Shown piece after piece: positions 1 to 9,414 of a stretch of DNA of 64,000 nucleotides (position 1 is the first letter of the stretch; each line of letters starts with the position of its first letter). Position numbers and translations under genes: made by a program. The notes beneath the pieces are model-generated. The model saw only the letters and a list, made by a program, of their open reading frames with translations, was not told the origin of the DNA and did not search any database. Origin of the DNA: Haematococcus lacustris (taxonomy: Eukaryota > Chlorophyta > Chlorophyceae > Chlamydomonadales > Haematococcaceae); NCBI GenBank assembly GCA_030144725.1, contig JASKMD010000004.1, positions 62,001 to 126,000 of the forward strand. Direction: 5' to 3'.

Positions 1-768
1 CTTGCACCTCATCTCCTGATGGTGTTGTTGGAGCTGCAAAGGCGCGTCCATCCTTGCCTGCGACAACAGAGTGGCAATGGATTGCCTTGCGCCACAGACT
101 AGGGACTAGCCCACATAGGATTAGAGGGCATGTATTGTGCTGCAAATGCAAAACATACCTGTAATGGCCTTGATTGGGGTTGCTTGTTCTGCATCTGCAC
201 CAGGAACAACAACAGCAAGAGTGGGCAATGCAAAGCCAGGTGATGAGTTATGTTTGGTTGGAGCAAGTGCAAGTGGCTGTACCTTTGCTAGATGGCGATT
301 TGCTCTGCTTGATGGCGTTCTCAGCCTTTGTTTCTATCCACTGAAGAAACAATGCTCGCGCTGTGGCGTCCAGATGTGGCTCAGTTCGCTGGAAGGAAAA
401 TGCTTGCCCCCGTACTCCGCTGCATGGCGCTGCCTCGAGGCTGCTACCATCCCACCCACGGCTTCCAGCAATGCTTCACAACCGCTGACAGTACAGCCTC
501 GCCATCCGACGTTGGCTGGTTGAACTCTTGCGCCTTCCCCTTTCACAGAATAAGAGGCTTAACGCCTTGAACGACGGAGGCTCCGTTGGCCACCGACGCG
601 ACCACATGTTTTAGAGCCGCTGTGATGAGTCTTTCTGGCCTTCGCCCTTGCTTGGTAGGGCCACCTGCAGCCTTGGCCGCCGATGCGGCTTGGGAGCATG
701 GAGCAGCTCTGCGATTGGACATGTTGCATGTTGAATTTGTTTCAACTCTGTTGACTGAGCGGTGTTGA
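1..768. other. No recognisable gene
   Basis: Mixed-composition sequence with only short open frames on both strands and no family I recognise. The - strand frames at 543-797 and 334-546 lie directly downstream of the transposon-like fragment at 769-1335. They could be its 3' exons, because TCA|GTAAGC near 790-776 on the - strand resembles a splice donor, but I see no motif in them. Confidence 0.4.
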
Positions 769-1335
769 CTACACTTGCTTACTGACATTCTCTTCACTCT
801 TCCACCTCCAGTGCGTCAATGTCTCAGGTGGCCCCTGTTCATCGACGGTGACATGATAGAACTCACTTGGCTCAACTTGGGCAGGGGCACCTAGCCTCTG
901 ATGCATTCCCCATGGTGCAGATCTGTAAGTGGCAGCAACATCTGGCAAGCCAAACCGCGCTGCTAAGGCAACCTTCTCTTTTTCCATGTGCTTGAAGAGC
1001 ATGCTTGCCTCTGGATACCTACGGTTCTTGGGGTCTCTCTGCATCTGTTTAAACATGCTTTCAACAGGGAACATGGTCAGCACGAACAGTGGCCCCCACC
1101 TCCGTACGTTCTCCATCAACAGCATCAGCTCATGCAACTTCACATCCAACTCAGACACTGGAAGGAACCTCTCCACCATGCACCTTTGTGCACCTCCTCT
1201 TTGTGCACCTCCTTGCACCACATTATGTTGATCACTTGCAGTAAGAGCATCAGCGTGGCATACACTGTGGGGCGCAGCAGTGCCTTTGTTGACGCCAAAT
1301 CATACAACCCTATTGGCCCAGCAAACTGCAGCATG
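769..1335 (-). pseudogene. Decayed transposon protein fragment resembling the DUF4218 region of CACTA/En-Spm elements
   Basis: On the - strand, 769-1221 encodes a peptide with the order GPLFVLTMFPVESM, then a basic stretch, then RRYPEASM, then KEKVALAARFG. This parallels the DUF4218 pattern (GP.F...MFPFER.......NR..PEGSI....EA..F) found beside the tnp2 transposase in CACTA elements. Directly upstream, a different frame (about 1225-1335) encodes FAGPIGLYDLASTKALL and then MLLLQVINIMW, which also looks like real coding sequence. The two frames meet at a short tandem duplication of GGTGCACAAAGAG near 1185-1210, so the break is probably a frameshift made by that duplication. The upstream end runs into the GGGGT array. 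The family call rests on motif order only, and another transposon family is possible. Confidence 0.4.
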
Positions 1336-1363
1336 GGGTGCACCTTCTCTTCTTTCAGCCATT

Positions 1364-2346
1364 GGTGGGGTGGGGTGGAGTGGGGTGGGGTTGGGGCGGG
1401 GTGGGGTGGGGTGGGGTGGGGTGGGGTGGGGTGGGGTGGGGTGGGGTGGGGTGGGGTGGGGTGGGGTGGGGTGGGGTGGGGTGGGGTGGGGTGGGGTGGG
1501 GTGGGGTGGGGTGGGGTGGGGTGGGGTGGGGTGGGGTGGGGTGGGGTGGGGTGGGGTGGGGTGGGGTGGGGTGGGGTGGGGTGGGGTGGGGTGGGGTGGG
1601 GTGGGGTGGGGTGGGGTGGGGTGGGGTGGGGTGGGGTGGGGTGGGGTGGGGTGGGGTGGGGTGGGGTGGGGTGGGGTGGGGTGGGGTGGGGTGGGGTGGG
1701 GTGGGGTGGGGTGGGGTGGGGTGGGGTGGGGTGGGGTGGGGTGGGGTGGGGTGGGGTGGGGTGGGGTGGGGTGGGGTGGGGTGGGGTGGGGTGGGGTGGG
1801 GTGGGGTGGGGTGGGGTGGGGTGGGGTGGGGTGGGGTGGGGTGGGGTGGGGTGGGGTGGGGTGGGGTGGGGTGGGGTGGGGTGGGGTGGGGTGGGGTGGG
1901 GTGGGGTGGGGTGGGGTGGGGTGGGGTGGGGTGGGGTGGGGTGGGGTGGGGTGGGGTGGGGTGGGGTGGGGTGGGGTGGGGTGGGGTGGGGTGGGGTGGG
2001 GTGGGGTGGGGTGGGGTGGGGTGGGGTGGGGTGGGGTGGGGTGGGGTGGGGTGGGGTGGGGTGGGGTGGGGTGGGGTGGGGTGGGGTGGGGTGGGGTGGG
2101 GTGGGGTGGGGTGGGGTGGGGTGGGGTGGGGTGGGGTGGGGTGGGGTGGGGTGGGGTGGGGTGGGGTGGGGTGGGGTGGGGTGGGGTGGGGTGGGGTGGG
2201 GTGGGGTGGGGTGGGGTGGGGTGGGGTGGGGTGGGGTGGGGTGGGGTGGGGTGGGGTGGGGTGGGGTGGGGTGGGGTGGGGTGGGGTGGGGTGGGGTGGG
2301 GTGGGGTGGGGTGGGGTGGGGTGGGGTGGGGTGGGGTGGGGTGGGG
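1364..2346. repeat. (GGGGT)n pentanucleotide array, about 197 units
   Basis: Nearly pure tandem GTGGG/GGGGT for about 980 bp with G on the + strand. The only variants I see are at the left edge (GGAGT, GTTGGGG, GCGGG, 1376-1400). All six frames are open across it (VGWGG on +, PTPPH on -) only because the unit has no stop codons, so these are not genes. The G-rich strand could form G-quadruplexes. On the left it abuts the transposon-like fragment. On the right is about 160 bp of low-complexity spacer with repeated ACTAGTT/TAAACTAGG words, then an LRR pseudogene. Confidence 0.97.
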
Positions 2347-2516
2347 CAACCTTGGGCTGGTCTGTTAGGCATCGCCGGAGCTTCTTTCTCTGACCAAGGT
2401 ACATGATGACGCCACACTAGTTAAACTAGGTTCGTTCAACTGGACGAGGTGGCCTTAAACTAGGTTAAGTGTGATAACTGACTAGTTTAGTCGTTTAACT
2501 CATGTATCCCTGGTGT

Positions 2517-3426
2517 AGGGTGACTGAGCTGCTGCAGGCGCTGCCTCAGCTCCACACCCTGCAGCTGCCGGAGGTCCTAGCCTGGGGCGAGCAGCAGCTC
2601 GACACACTCCTTGCAGCTACACAGCTCACAAGCCTACAACTGCGATGTTTTGGTGGGCTGACTGCCTCACGTGCTGATGCGCCTTGCAGCTGGCAGCGGC
2701 TGGAGTTCACAGGTCACTTTCAAGGGGACGATCTTGAGCGGCCTGACTTCATATACCTGCCTCTACTCTCTCTCCCAGCCGCTAGTGTTGGGGACACTTC
2801 ACATCCGTGCGCGGGTCTTCACATTCCCTAGGGTGGCAACCACACTCCACCACCTGGCATATGCGTGCAAGGTGCCAGTGCAGATCAATAAGGTGCAGCT
2901 GAATTTGCGGAGCATGGAGCACCGTGGGGGGATGTGGAGCACCATGTGCAAAAGCCTTGGAGTCATCACTCCAGCACGGAAGCGGAGCGATCTGGCACTC
3001 CTACAACAGCAAAGGGTGGACTTGGTGCAGCTGGTAGCTTCGCTGCAAACGCTGCAGTGCTGTGGCAAGGTGGAGGTCTGTGGCCTGCATGAAGTCACAG
3101 CCGCTGATGTCCGGACAATCGCTCCATTGTGCCAGAACTGCACCCACTTTCAGCTGTAGGAGGGCAGCCTGGAGCCCTCACTGGAGTTCTGGCACCAGCT
3201 GATGCAGCTCATGCCCGCTGTGCAGAAGGTCACCTTCATGCGTGTAGGAGGATGTGTTTTTGCAGCCATGCATGAGTCGCTGCAGCTCATGGCTGAGCAG
3301 CCCTGGGCACGGTGGCTACATGTCACAATCCGCGACCACCTCACAGCCTCTAAGCTGCCTTCATGTTGGAAAGCTGGCAGTTGGTTGAAGGCTGACATGT
3401 TCAAAGTGAGCATGTTCAAGGTCTAA
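2517..3426 (+). pseudogene. LRR-A family pseudogene, C-terminal half only
   Basis: The frame from 2517 (VTELLQALPQLHTLQL) matches the middle of the intact genes at 24401 and 31188 (about residue 320 onward), so the F-box-like half is missing. Near 2757-2768 an apparent 2-bp loss within the stretch equivalent to CCCCTGCACTCCCTC moves the homologous reading into another frame, which continues as SLSQPLVLGTLHIR to CTHFQL. A TAG at 3157-3159 then interrupts the frame. The same frame resumes through SLEFWHQLMQLMPAVQKVTF and the family signature MAEQPWARW to a natural stop at 3424-3426. A truncation, a frameshift and a nonsense codon together make function unlikely. Confidence 0.85.
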
Positions 3427-3842
3427 GTGATGTGGCGAGTGACAGTGGTGACTGTTGCCATGCTGGAAGACCCAGGAGCGATGACATCAACAAGGCATGC
3501 GTGGTTAGACCAGACTAGACAGCGTCAACGCTTGCATCATCCTTGATGGCAGTAGCTTTGTCACCACACACGTTGAGCTTGCCCTGACACCATGCGTGAC
3601 ATTGGTAGCCAGGCAAGGTCGGTGTTGTAGCTAAGACTGAGTTACTTGGGTGTTGAGGCTGATGTGCCGGTGGCTGGGAGGTTGCATGGGAACAACCCTA
3701 GACAACATGAGAAACGCATTGTGAATGCGCATAGCTCGGTCACAGCGCATGCAGCGCCACAGCCTGCTGCTGCTGCTGCTAGGGAGCAATGGCTGTCATG
3801 ATGGTCGTAAATAGGAGATAACACGAGAGGTGGGATGAGTCG
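3427..3842 (+). repeat. 3'-A module, copy 1 (LRR-A 3' flank)
   Basis: This sequence follows LRR-A coding ends. Landmark words in order are GCTGGAAGACCCAGGA, GATGACAGCAGCTTTGTCAC, TAGTGGCCAGGCAAGGTC, ACCCTAGACAACATGAGAAA, CTGCTGCTGCTAGGGAGCAA and TGGCTGTCATGATGGTC. The same order recurs at 4078-4560, 26270-26575, 29075-29440, 33085-33425 and, cut at its left, 49131-49400. Reading frames differ between copies, so it is probably 3'-UTR or flanking DNA, or a dispersed element. It is not a conserved protein. Confidence 0.8.
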
Positions 3843-4007
3843 ATGCATGAGTCGCTGCAGCTCATGGTTGAGCAGCCCTGGGCACGGTGCCTGGACATCA
3901 CAATCCGTGGCAAGTATACTGCCTCTGATCTGCCTCCGTGTTGGCAGGCTGGCAGCTGGTTGAAGACTGGCATATTCAAAGTGACCATGTACCATTCTAA
4001 TTGCTGA
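3843..4007 (+). pseudogene. Duplicated C-terminal tail of an LRR-A gene (54 aa)
   Basis: The open frame from the ATG at 3843 reads MHESLQLMVEQPWARC, then DITIRGKYTASDLPPCW, and ends KVTMYHSNC. This is the last 54 or so residues of the LRR-A family without anything upstream. It is preceded and followed by copies of the 3'-A module, so a segment of gene end plus 3' flank has been tandemly duplicated. It lacks LRRs and the F-box-like region, and I see no promoter, so I regard it as a fragment. Confidence 0.85.
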
Positions 4008-4560
4008 TTGATCTAGCGACTGACAGTGCTTGGCGGGGCCTTGGTGCTTTGTGGTGTTCCATGGTGTTCCTAAGTACTGACTATTGCCACGTTGGAAGAC
4101 CCAGGAGCGGTGACACCCAAAAGACATGTGTGGCTGGATCAAACTAGACAACTTCAGCATTTGCATCAACCTTGATGACAGCAGCTTTGTCACCACACAC
4201 GTTGAGCCTGCCCTGACGCCATGCGTGACAGTAGTGGCCAGGCAAGGTCGGTGTTGTAGCTAATCTGAGTTTCCAGGTGTTGAGGCTGATGTGGTAATGG
4301 TTGGGAGGTTGCATGGAGAGAACCCTAGACAACATGAGAACCGCATTGTGAAGGCACAAGCTCCATGAAGGGTTCGATAGCTTGGCCACAGCGCATGCAA
4401 CGCCACAGCCTGCTGCTACTAGGGAGCAATAGCTGTCATGAGAGTCTGACATGGCTGTCATGAGAGGCAGCTGCTGGCAGTGAATAGGATGTAACACGAG
4501 GGGTGGGACGACTGTTCGATTGCTATTCACTCCGTTACACAATTTGTGACCAGCCAGCAC
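4008..4560 (+). repeat. 3'-A module, copy 2
   Basis: Second copy of the LRR-A 3' flank, following the duplicated gene tail. It runs from the GTTGGAAGACCCAGGAGCG word near 4092 through CAGCAGCTTTGTCACCAC to GACCAGCCAGCACAGCTAGG near 4545-4568. The end leads into the module that is split by the GGGGC array. Confidence 0.8.
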
Positions 4561-4829
4561 AGCTAGGGTTAGAGTAAGGCCCGCACAACTACTTTGCTGC
4601 TACAGTGCTGTCCCTATATTCGCCTGGTCCAAAAGACTTAAATGTAGCAGCCGCCTCTCAGTCTGCGCATTCACGTTGGCATGGCCTGACCTGGTGCAGC
4701 CAGATGCAGGGCCTCAACTGCCTGCCGCACAAGTCTCCAATCTGCTGAGAGGTGCCTTGTCTACTTTGCGGAGCGCCTGCACCTGCCCACCTGCACCCTA
4801 CCTGCCCTGCCTTGCTGCCCTGCTGCCCA
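4561..4829 (+). repeat. Left half of duplicated module S, interrupted by the GGGGC array
   Basis: Shared sequence (AGCTAGGGTTAGAGTAAGG, TGGCATGGCCTGACCTGGTG, CGCACAAGTCTCC, GAGAGGTGCCTTGTCTAC) also occurs at 49395-49690 and 56140-56420. In those copies it runs on without interruption into the sequence found here only after 6046. No convincing reading frame is conserved among the three copies. Confidence 0.75.
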
Positions 4830-6046
4830 GGGGCGGGGCGGGGCGGGGCGGGGCGGGGCGGGGCGGGGCGGGGCGGGGCGGGGCGGGGCGGGGCGGGGCG
4901 GGGCGGGGCGGGGCGGGGCGGGGCGGGGCGGGGCGGGGCGGGGCGGGGCGGGGCGGGGCGGGGCGGGGCGGGGCGGGGCGGGGCGGGGCGGGGCGGGGCG
5001 GGGCGGGGCGGGGCGGGGCGGGGCGGGGCGGGGCGGGGCGGGGCGGGGCGGGGCGGGGCGGGGCGGGGCGGGGCGGGGCGGGGCGGGGCGGGGCGGGGCG
5101 GGGCGGGGCGGGGCGGGGCGGGGCGGGGCGGGGCGGGGCGGGGCGGGGCGGGGCGGGGCGGGGCGGGGCGGGGCGGGGCGGGGCGGGGCGGGGCGGGGCG
5201 GGGCGGGGCGGGGCGGGGCGGGGCGGGGCGGGGCGGGGCGGGGCGGGGCGGGGCGGGGCGGGGCGGGGCGGGGCGGGGCGGGGCGGGGCGGGGCGGGGCG
5301 GGGCGGGGCGGGGCGGGGCGGGGCGGGGCGGGGCGGGGCGGGGCGGGGCGGGGCGGGGCGGGGCGGGGCGGGGCGGGGCGGGGCGGGGCGGGGCGGGGCG
5401 GGGCGGGGCGGGGCGGGGCGGGGCGGGGCGGGGCGGGGCGGGGCGGGGCGGGGCGGGGCGGGGCGGGGCGGGGCGGGGCGGGGCGGGGCGGGGCGGGGCG
5501 GGGCGGGGCGGGGCGGGGCGGGGCGGGGCGGGGCGGGGCGGGGCGGGGCGGGGCGGGGCGGGGCGGGGCGGGGCGGGGCGGGGCGGGGCGGGGCGGGGCG
5601 GGGCGGGGCGGGGCGGGGCGGGGCGGGGCGGGGCGGGGCGGGGCGGGGCGGGGCGGGGCGGGGCGGGGCGGGGCGGGGCGGGGCGGGGCGGGGCGGGGCG
5701 GGGCGGGGCGGGGCGGGGCGGGGCGGGGCGGGGCGGGGCGGGGCGGGGCGGGGCGGGGCGGGGCGGGGCGGGGCGGGGCGGGGCGGGGCGGGGCGGGGCG
5801 GGGCGGGGCGGGGCGGGGCGGGGCGGGGCGGGGCGGGGCGGGGCGGGGCGGGGCGGGGCGGGGCGGGGCGGGGCGGGGCGGGGCGGGGCGGGGCGGGGCG
5901 GGGCGGGGCGGGGCGGGGCGGGGCGGGGCGGGGCGGGGCGGGGCGGGGCGGGGCGGGGCGGGGCGGGGCGGGGCGGGGCGGGGCGGGGCGGGGCGGGGCG
6001 GGGCGGGGCGGGGCGGGGCGGGGCGGGGCGGGGCGGGGCGGGGCGG
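4830..6046. repeat. (GGGGC)n pentanucleotide array, about 243 units
   Basis: Perfect GGGGC repetition for about 1.2 kb, G on the + strand, with no variant unit that I noticed. All frames are open (GRGGA on +, PRPAP on -) because the unit contains no stops, so the 440-480 aa frames are artefacts. The array sits inside module S: the right flank (TGGGAGGGGCTTGCACTGCA, CTACGCCCTGGACCCAGTC) resumes the module that the left flank leaves. Confidence 0.97.
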
Positions 6047-6597
6047 CCGCACAGCTATTCATGCTGACCAGACTGTGGCTTGCAATGCTCAAGGGTTATG
6101 CTGTCAGCTCTCATGCAGGTCACGAAGCAGCAGGGAGGGACTTGCACTTGTGGGGCAGGGGTGTGGGAGGGGCTTGCACTGCAGCCTGCCCACCTAAACC
6201 CTTCCATCCCTACGCCCTGGACCCAGTCAGCTCCTGCTCATGGGTTGCTTGGCCTACTAGGCAACTCATTGTGGGCTGTCTCCTCACTCATTCCACCCTA
6301 GCCCATTGCGCCAGTCACTCTGCCTTCAGCCTCTGCTGCTGCTGGCTGCTGCGTTGGAGGCGTCTCTAGTGATGTCAATGCCCTCACTGTTGAGCTGTCA
6401 TGCAGGGTCTGTGCATTGGGGATGGCAGGGCAGGGCAGGGTATGGGCCAGGCTGCCCTTGTGGGGCACCCTCCCTTCTGCCCTGACCTGCCCTCCCCTGC
6501 CAAACTCGTTGGCACTCCTCCTCCGGCCACCTTCTGTGGGCCCTTTCCTCCTCCTGCCCCCAGCCATTAACTCGTGTCACCCTCCTGTCCTCCGAAC
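6047..6597 (+). repeat. Right half of duplicated module S and adjoining unassigned sequence
   Basis: 6100-6340 matches 56400-56620 in order (CTCATGCAGGTC, GTGTGGGAGG, GCACTGCAGCCTGCCC, CATTGTGGGCTGTCTCC, TTCAGCCTCT). Past about 6370 I recognise nothing. The open frames on both strands there are short and match no family I know. Confidence 0.65.
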
Positions 6598-6665
6598 CTG
6601 CAGCCCTGCCGCCCTGCTGCCCTGCTGCCCTGCCGCCCTGCTGGCCTGCGGCCTTGCCGCCCTGC
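6598..6665. repeat. Short CTGCCCTG-type 8-bp repeat cluster
   Basis: About eight imperfect 8-bp units (CTGCCCTG, CCGCCCTG, CTGGCCTG) of the same type as the 6-kb array at 34597-40625. It is followed by a repeated stretch (GCAGAGCAGCAGAGGGT, then CAGTGCTGGCGGAGGGTGTC) that also occurs at 17570-17660, 27225-27320 and 29905-29950. Confidence 0.8.
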
Positions 6666-7000
6666 AGAGCAGCAGAGGGTCTGACTCAGGCTGCTGCCCC
6701 AGAGGGCAGTGCCAGAGCAGAGCAGCAGTGCTGGCGGAGGGTGTCCACTGCTGGCGGCAGCGCCAGGGACGGTAGATGTGGTGCCGGGGGCCAGGCCAAG
6801 GCGGGGTGCCGAGGGAATGAGGGGCAGCATTGTGTGCCAGCAGTCATGGGTGTGACTTTGTATCGCACTGTTGGTGGTTTGCTGATCGCTGTGCCTCCAC
6901 AGGTATGTCCACTGCCTTGGCAACATGCGTGCAACCCACCATGGCGGTCTTGACTTGTCTAGACTTGACTTGACTAGGGAAGCCTGGCAGGGTTACAATA

Positions 7001-7320
7001 GTGACACAGCAACACACGGACGCGGTCATGTGCTCGTTGCTGCCATGGCATCACGACATCACCTCCCCACTGCCTGCTCTGGCCCAGCTGCCACTGCTCT
7101 CTGCCTCAGCCCTGTGTGTTGCCCTCTGCCTTTGTGCCAGCCAGCTTCAGGGCTGCCTGGTGGCCGGCTGCTGCCTGGCAGCTCTGCCTGCGCCGCTGCT
7201 GGTGTCGGCCCCTGGTGCTGGGACAGCTGGCCAGGCTGAAGGGAGCTGGAGCTGGTGCTGGGCTGCAGCCAGGGGTGAGCTCACTGCTCCAATGCTGTGC
7301 ATGCCCTGGCTAGAGGGTTC
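7001..7320 (+). repeat. Module H, copy 1, with a hydrophobic reading frame
   Basis: Repeated segment encoding ALAQLPLLSASALCVALC and then LQGCLVAGCCLAALP, which reads like one or two membrane segments. Related copies lie at 16906-17160, 23325-23460, 26561-26760 and 29470-29580. The frame stays open in three copies (7001, 16906 and 26561), but their ends differ. It may be an exon of an unrecognised gene, a mobile-element part, or chance. No start, stop or domain is conserved enough to name it. Confidence 0.45.
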
Positions 7321-7460
7321 TACCCCCGAAGAACACAAGGCTCGTAGAAACAAAGAAAAGAAAGAAAGGAAGGATAAGAAGGACAAAGGGCAGAAGCACT
7401 GTCTGAGGAAACATTTGCCCCCTCTCACACATTCCCACTCTGGTGGGGGGTGGGGGGGAC
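7320..7460 (+). repeat. Purine-rich duplicated tract upstream of the 5'-A module
   Basis: An A/G-rich stretch (AAAGAAAGAAAGGAAGGATA region, then GCAGAAGCACTGTCTGAGGA and CTCACACATTCCCACTCTGG) that recurs almost unchanged at 23785-23920, in both cases directly before the 5'-A module. It is probably part of one larger duplicated upstream unit. Confidence 0.7.
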
Positions 7461-7479
7461 GAATAGGGTTGCACGGGAC

Positions 7480-7790
7480 GAACCCTACGCGCATTGCCTT
7501 CGGTTTCGTCCGAAGCTAACGTAGTTGTGCTCGGCGACTTGCCTCGTCCAGCTGCACTCGCGCTATAACATCGGGCCGCGAAAGACGAAGCTGATACCGG
7601 CTGTAACATCGGGCCGCACAAGTCGAACCGCTCGTAAGTCATCGGGAGCGCTTGTGGGAGTAGCCAGCGAGTAGTGTCTCTCGCCAGCTGTGATCCACTG
7701 GCTTATGTACGAGGTCCACGCTGCTGACCTCTATCTGCTCTGCAGGCTTATTCTTAAGTGAGCTGAGAGCAGCCAGGAGCAGCCAGGTGC
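7480..7790 (+). promoter_or_regulatory. 5'-A module, copy 1 (upstream region of LRR-A genes), separated from its gene
   Basis: Landmarks in order: GCCTTCGGTTTCG, AACATCGGGCCGC, CGCTCGTAAGTCATC, GTGGGAGTAGCCAGCGAGTA, GAGGTCCACGCTGCTG, ATCTGCTCTGCAGGCTTATT, GAGCAGCCAGGTGCGTAC. The same order lies directly upstream of the LRR-A genes at 18688, 24401 and 31188. Here it is followed not by a gene but by the pogo-like fragment, so it has probably been split from the gene at 9415 by an insertion. Confidence 0.6.
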
Positions 7791-8003
7791 GTACACTAGG
7801 GTGGTTGTCGGGTTACTAGGGTGGTTGTCGGGCCGCGTCACGTTTGCGCGTTGTGGGAGGAGAGATCTCAACACTGCCGGGACCGCCGTTTTCATATCAT
7901 CCGGAGTTAAGTCCCGGCCGCGACTACCAGGAGCGTTTCGGGAAGCTTCCTCAACGCTCCTAGATACCTTGGTGGGTAACAAAGATGGTGCAGTCGGTGC
8001 GCT

Positions 8004-8519
8004 GTGTCAAATGTGCGGCTGTCCGGCGGTAGCGCTTGCCATGTTGGGCGGAAATTTTTGCAAGTAACAAGAGATGGCTTTTCTACTTGCAGAGCTCAGG
8101 CCCCGGCCCTTGCTCAGATAATCACCGCTTCTGCCACACGCGCTAGGAGGTCCAGCAGAGCTTCTAACGGGGCACGCCACAGGGCTAGCATGCTTGCAGC
8201 CGCCGCTCAGGCCCTCTTCAAGTACAAGAGGGGGGTTGCGCGCCCCTCTGTGCGTGCTGTGGCTAAACAGCATGGCGTACCCCGCTCCACCCTCAGTGAC
8301 TTTATCAATATGGGGGGTAGGGTTGCTACAAGGGGAAGACCGACAGCTTTGACTGAGGCAGAGGAGATGCAGCTGGTCAGCATTGTCAAGGGGGCCCAAG
8401 CGCAGGGTAGGGGGGTGACCAGATTGGACCTCCTTGGAGCAGTGCAGTGGGCCTGCGAGGTCCGTGTGAGCAAGGGCCTGCCACACTTCTCCCCTAATGC
8501 AAGCCCGAGCAGCAAATGA
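8004..8519 (+). pseudogene. pogo/Tigger-like transposase N-terminal fragment (Psq/CENP-B type HTH)
   Basis: The 171-residue frame contains, at about residues 74-130, SVRAVAKQHGVPRSTLSDF, then a Gly/Arg link (RGRPTALTEAEEMQLVSIV). That pattern (AA..GVP.STL......G....GR...L...EE..L) is the Psq helix-turn-helix followed by the start of the CENP-B-type domain of pogo-family (Tc1/mariner superfamily) transposases. The DDE catalytic domain is not in this frame. It sits between two upstream modules of LRR-A genes, as expected for an insertion. I could not find clear terminal inverted repeats. The true start may be further downstream, near the AAAAQALFKYKRG stretch. Confidence 0.6.
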
Positions 8520-9240
8520 AGCCATTGGAATAATAATGAAATTACTAATATGAATTAATATTGAAATAATACCGTACTAAACGAAGCCATTGAAGCGTGC
8601 GTTTGCCAAGACGGGCCTATAACCCCCCAACAAGGAGCAGCTGCTGGCATCTGCCAAAGCCCCCATCCAAGCTGGCAAGAGCATGGTGACTCTAATACCA
8701 TGGAATTGCCTAAATGTCACCAACGATATGATGGATGCAGCTGTTAGTTGCTCAATGGAGAAGCAACCTCCGTTGTATTTCCGGGCAGTAGACCAATGCT
8801 ACAACAGGCAGGAGCTGAAAGAGCAGGTTTCCATGAGGGCAGCTAAGTATGGCGGAGGGGCTCGCGTGTAGGGGGGGGGGCACATCGTGATGCTTTGATT
8901 GTCGACTCGCAACACAGCTTTTATGTGGATTTTTGGTGCCATCAGGGCCTCAACCCCATAGTTATGACATGCCTGAAGTGGGGGGTAGCAAGTGTCTGTG
9001 GGAGTTGGCTGTGACGGGGCTGACTCAACTTAGGTTACTTTAGTTTGAAAACCCATATTTTCGGGTGGGCTCCACTTTCCGGGCTGCAGCTGCCCAACCA
9101 CTTTGACTCGTAAACCAACATGGGCACTGACGGGTAGTAGACTCCAAGCGCTACACGTAGGTATGAGTTGCTTGCCGAGCAGCCACCCCGTTGTGAGACT
9201 ACACTGTTTTCTGGAACAAAGTGGCTCAACTTAGGCATTT
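8520..9240. other. AT-richer sequence after the pogo-like fragment; possible transposon remainder
   Basis: The first 60 bp are markedly AT-rich (AATATGAATTAATATTG). A short frame at 8683-8871 (NDMMDAAVSCSMEKQPP) could be a relic of the same element, but I see no catalytic residues. CTCAACTTAGG occurs twice (about 9023 and 9225) as a direct repeat. From about 9240 the sequence returns to the upstream region shared by LRR-A genes. Confidence 0.35.
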
Positions 9241-9261
9241 ATCTGTGTACCCATACCCCCT

Positions 9262-9414
9262 CTTCTGCCCTTTTTCTCCTCTGCAGGCTTTTTCGAAGGC
9301 ATGTACCCGCACCCACACCCAGCCAATCATACGCTGCTGCTGCTACTGGTGCCTCTCTCACCCTGACAGCCTTGTTGCTCCACCCACTCTGCAGGTCAAC
9401 AGATAGTTCCAGCT
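9262..9414 (+). promoter_or_regulatory. 5' leader of LRR-A gene with probable UTR intron
   Basis: After CTCCTCTGCAGG, the leader has a candidate donor CAT|GTACCC at 9303 and an acceptor CACTCTGCAG ending at 9394, giving an intron of about 92 bp. Then comes a short exon ending CCAGCT before the ATG. The same arrangement precedes the genes at 18688, 24401 and 31188, which supports it as a transcribed leader. Confidence 0.55.

Noticed and set aside
1140..2417. Proline/histidine/threonine- and glycine/valine/tryptophan-rich long frames
   Set aside because: Translation of the GGGGT array; open in every frame by composition.
4658..6197. PRPAP and GRGGA frames of 440-480 residues
   Set aside because: Translation of the GGGGC array; the same applies to the frames at 46874-49394.
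7147..7494. Minus-strand leucine/phenylalanine-rich frame
   Set aside because: Antisense of the purine-rich tract; the equivalent at 23653-23964 has a different sequence and ends.
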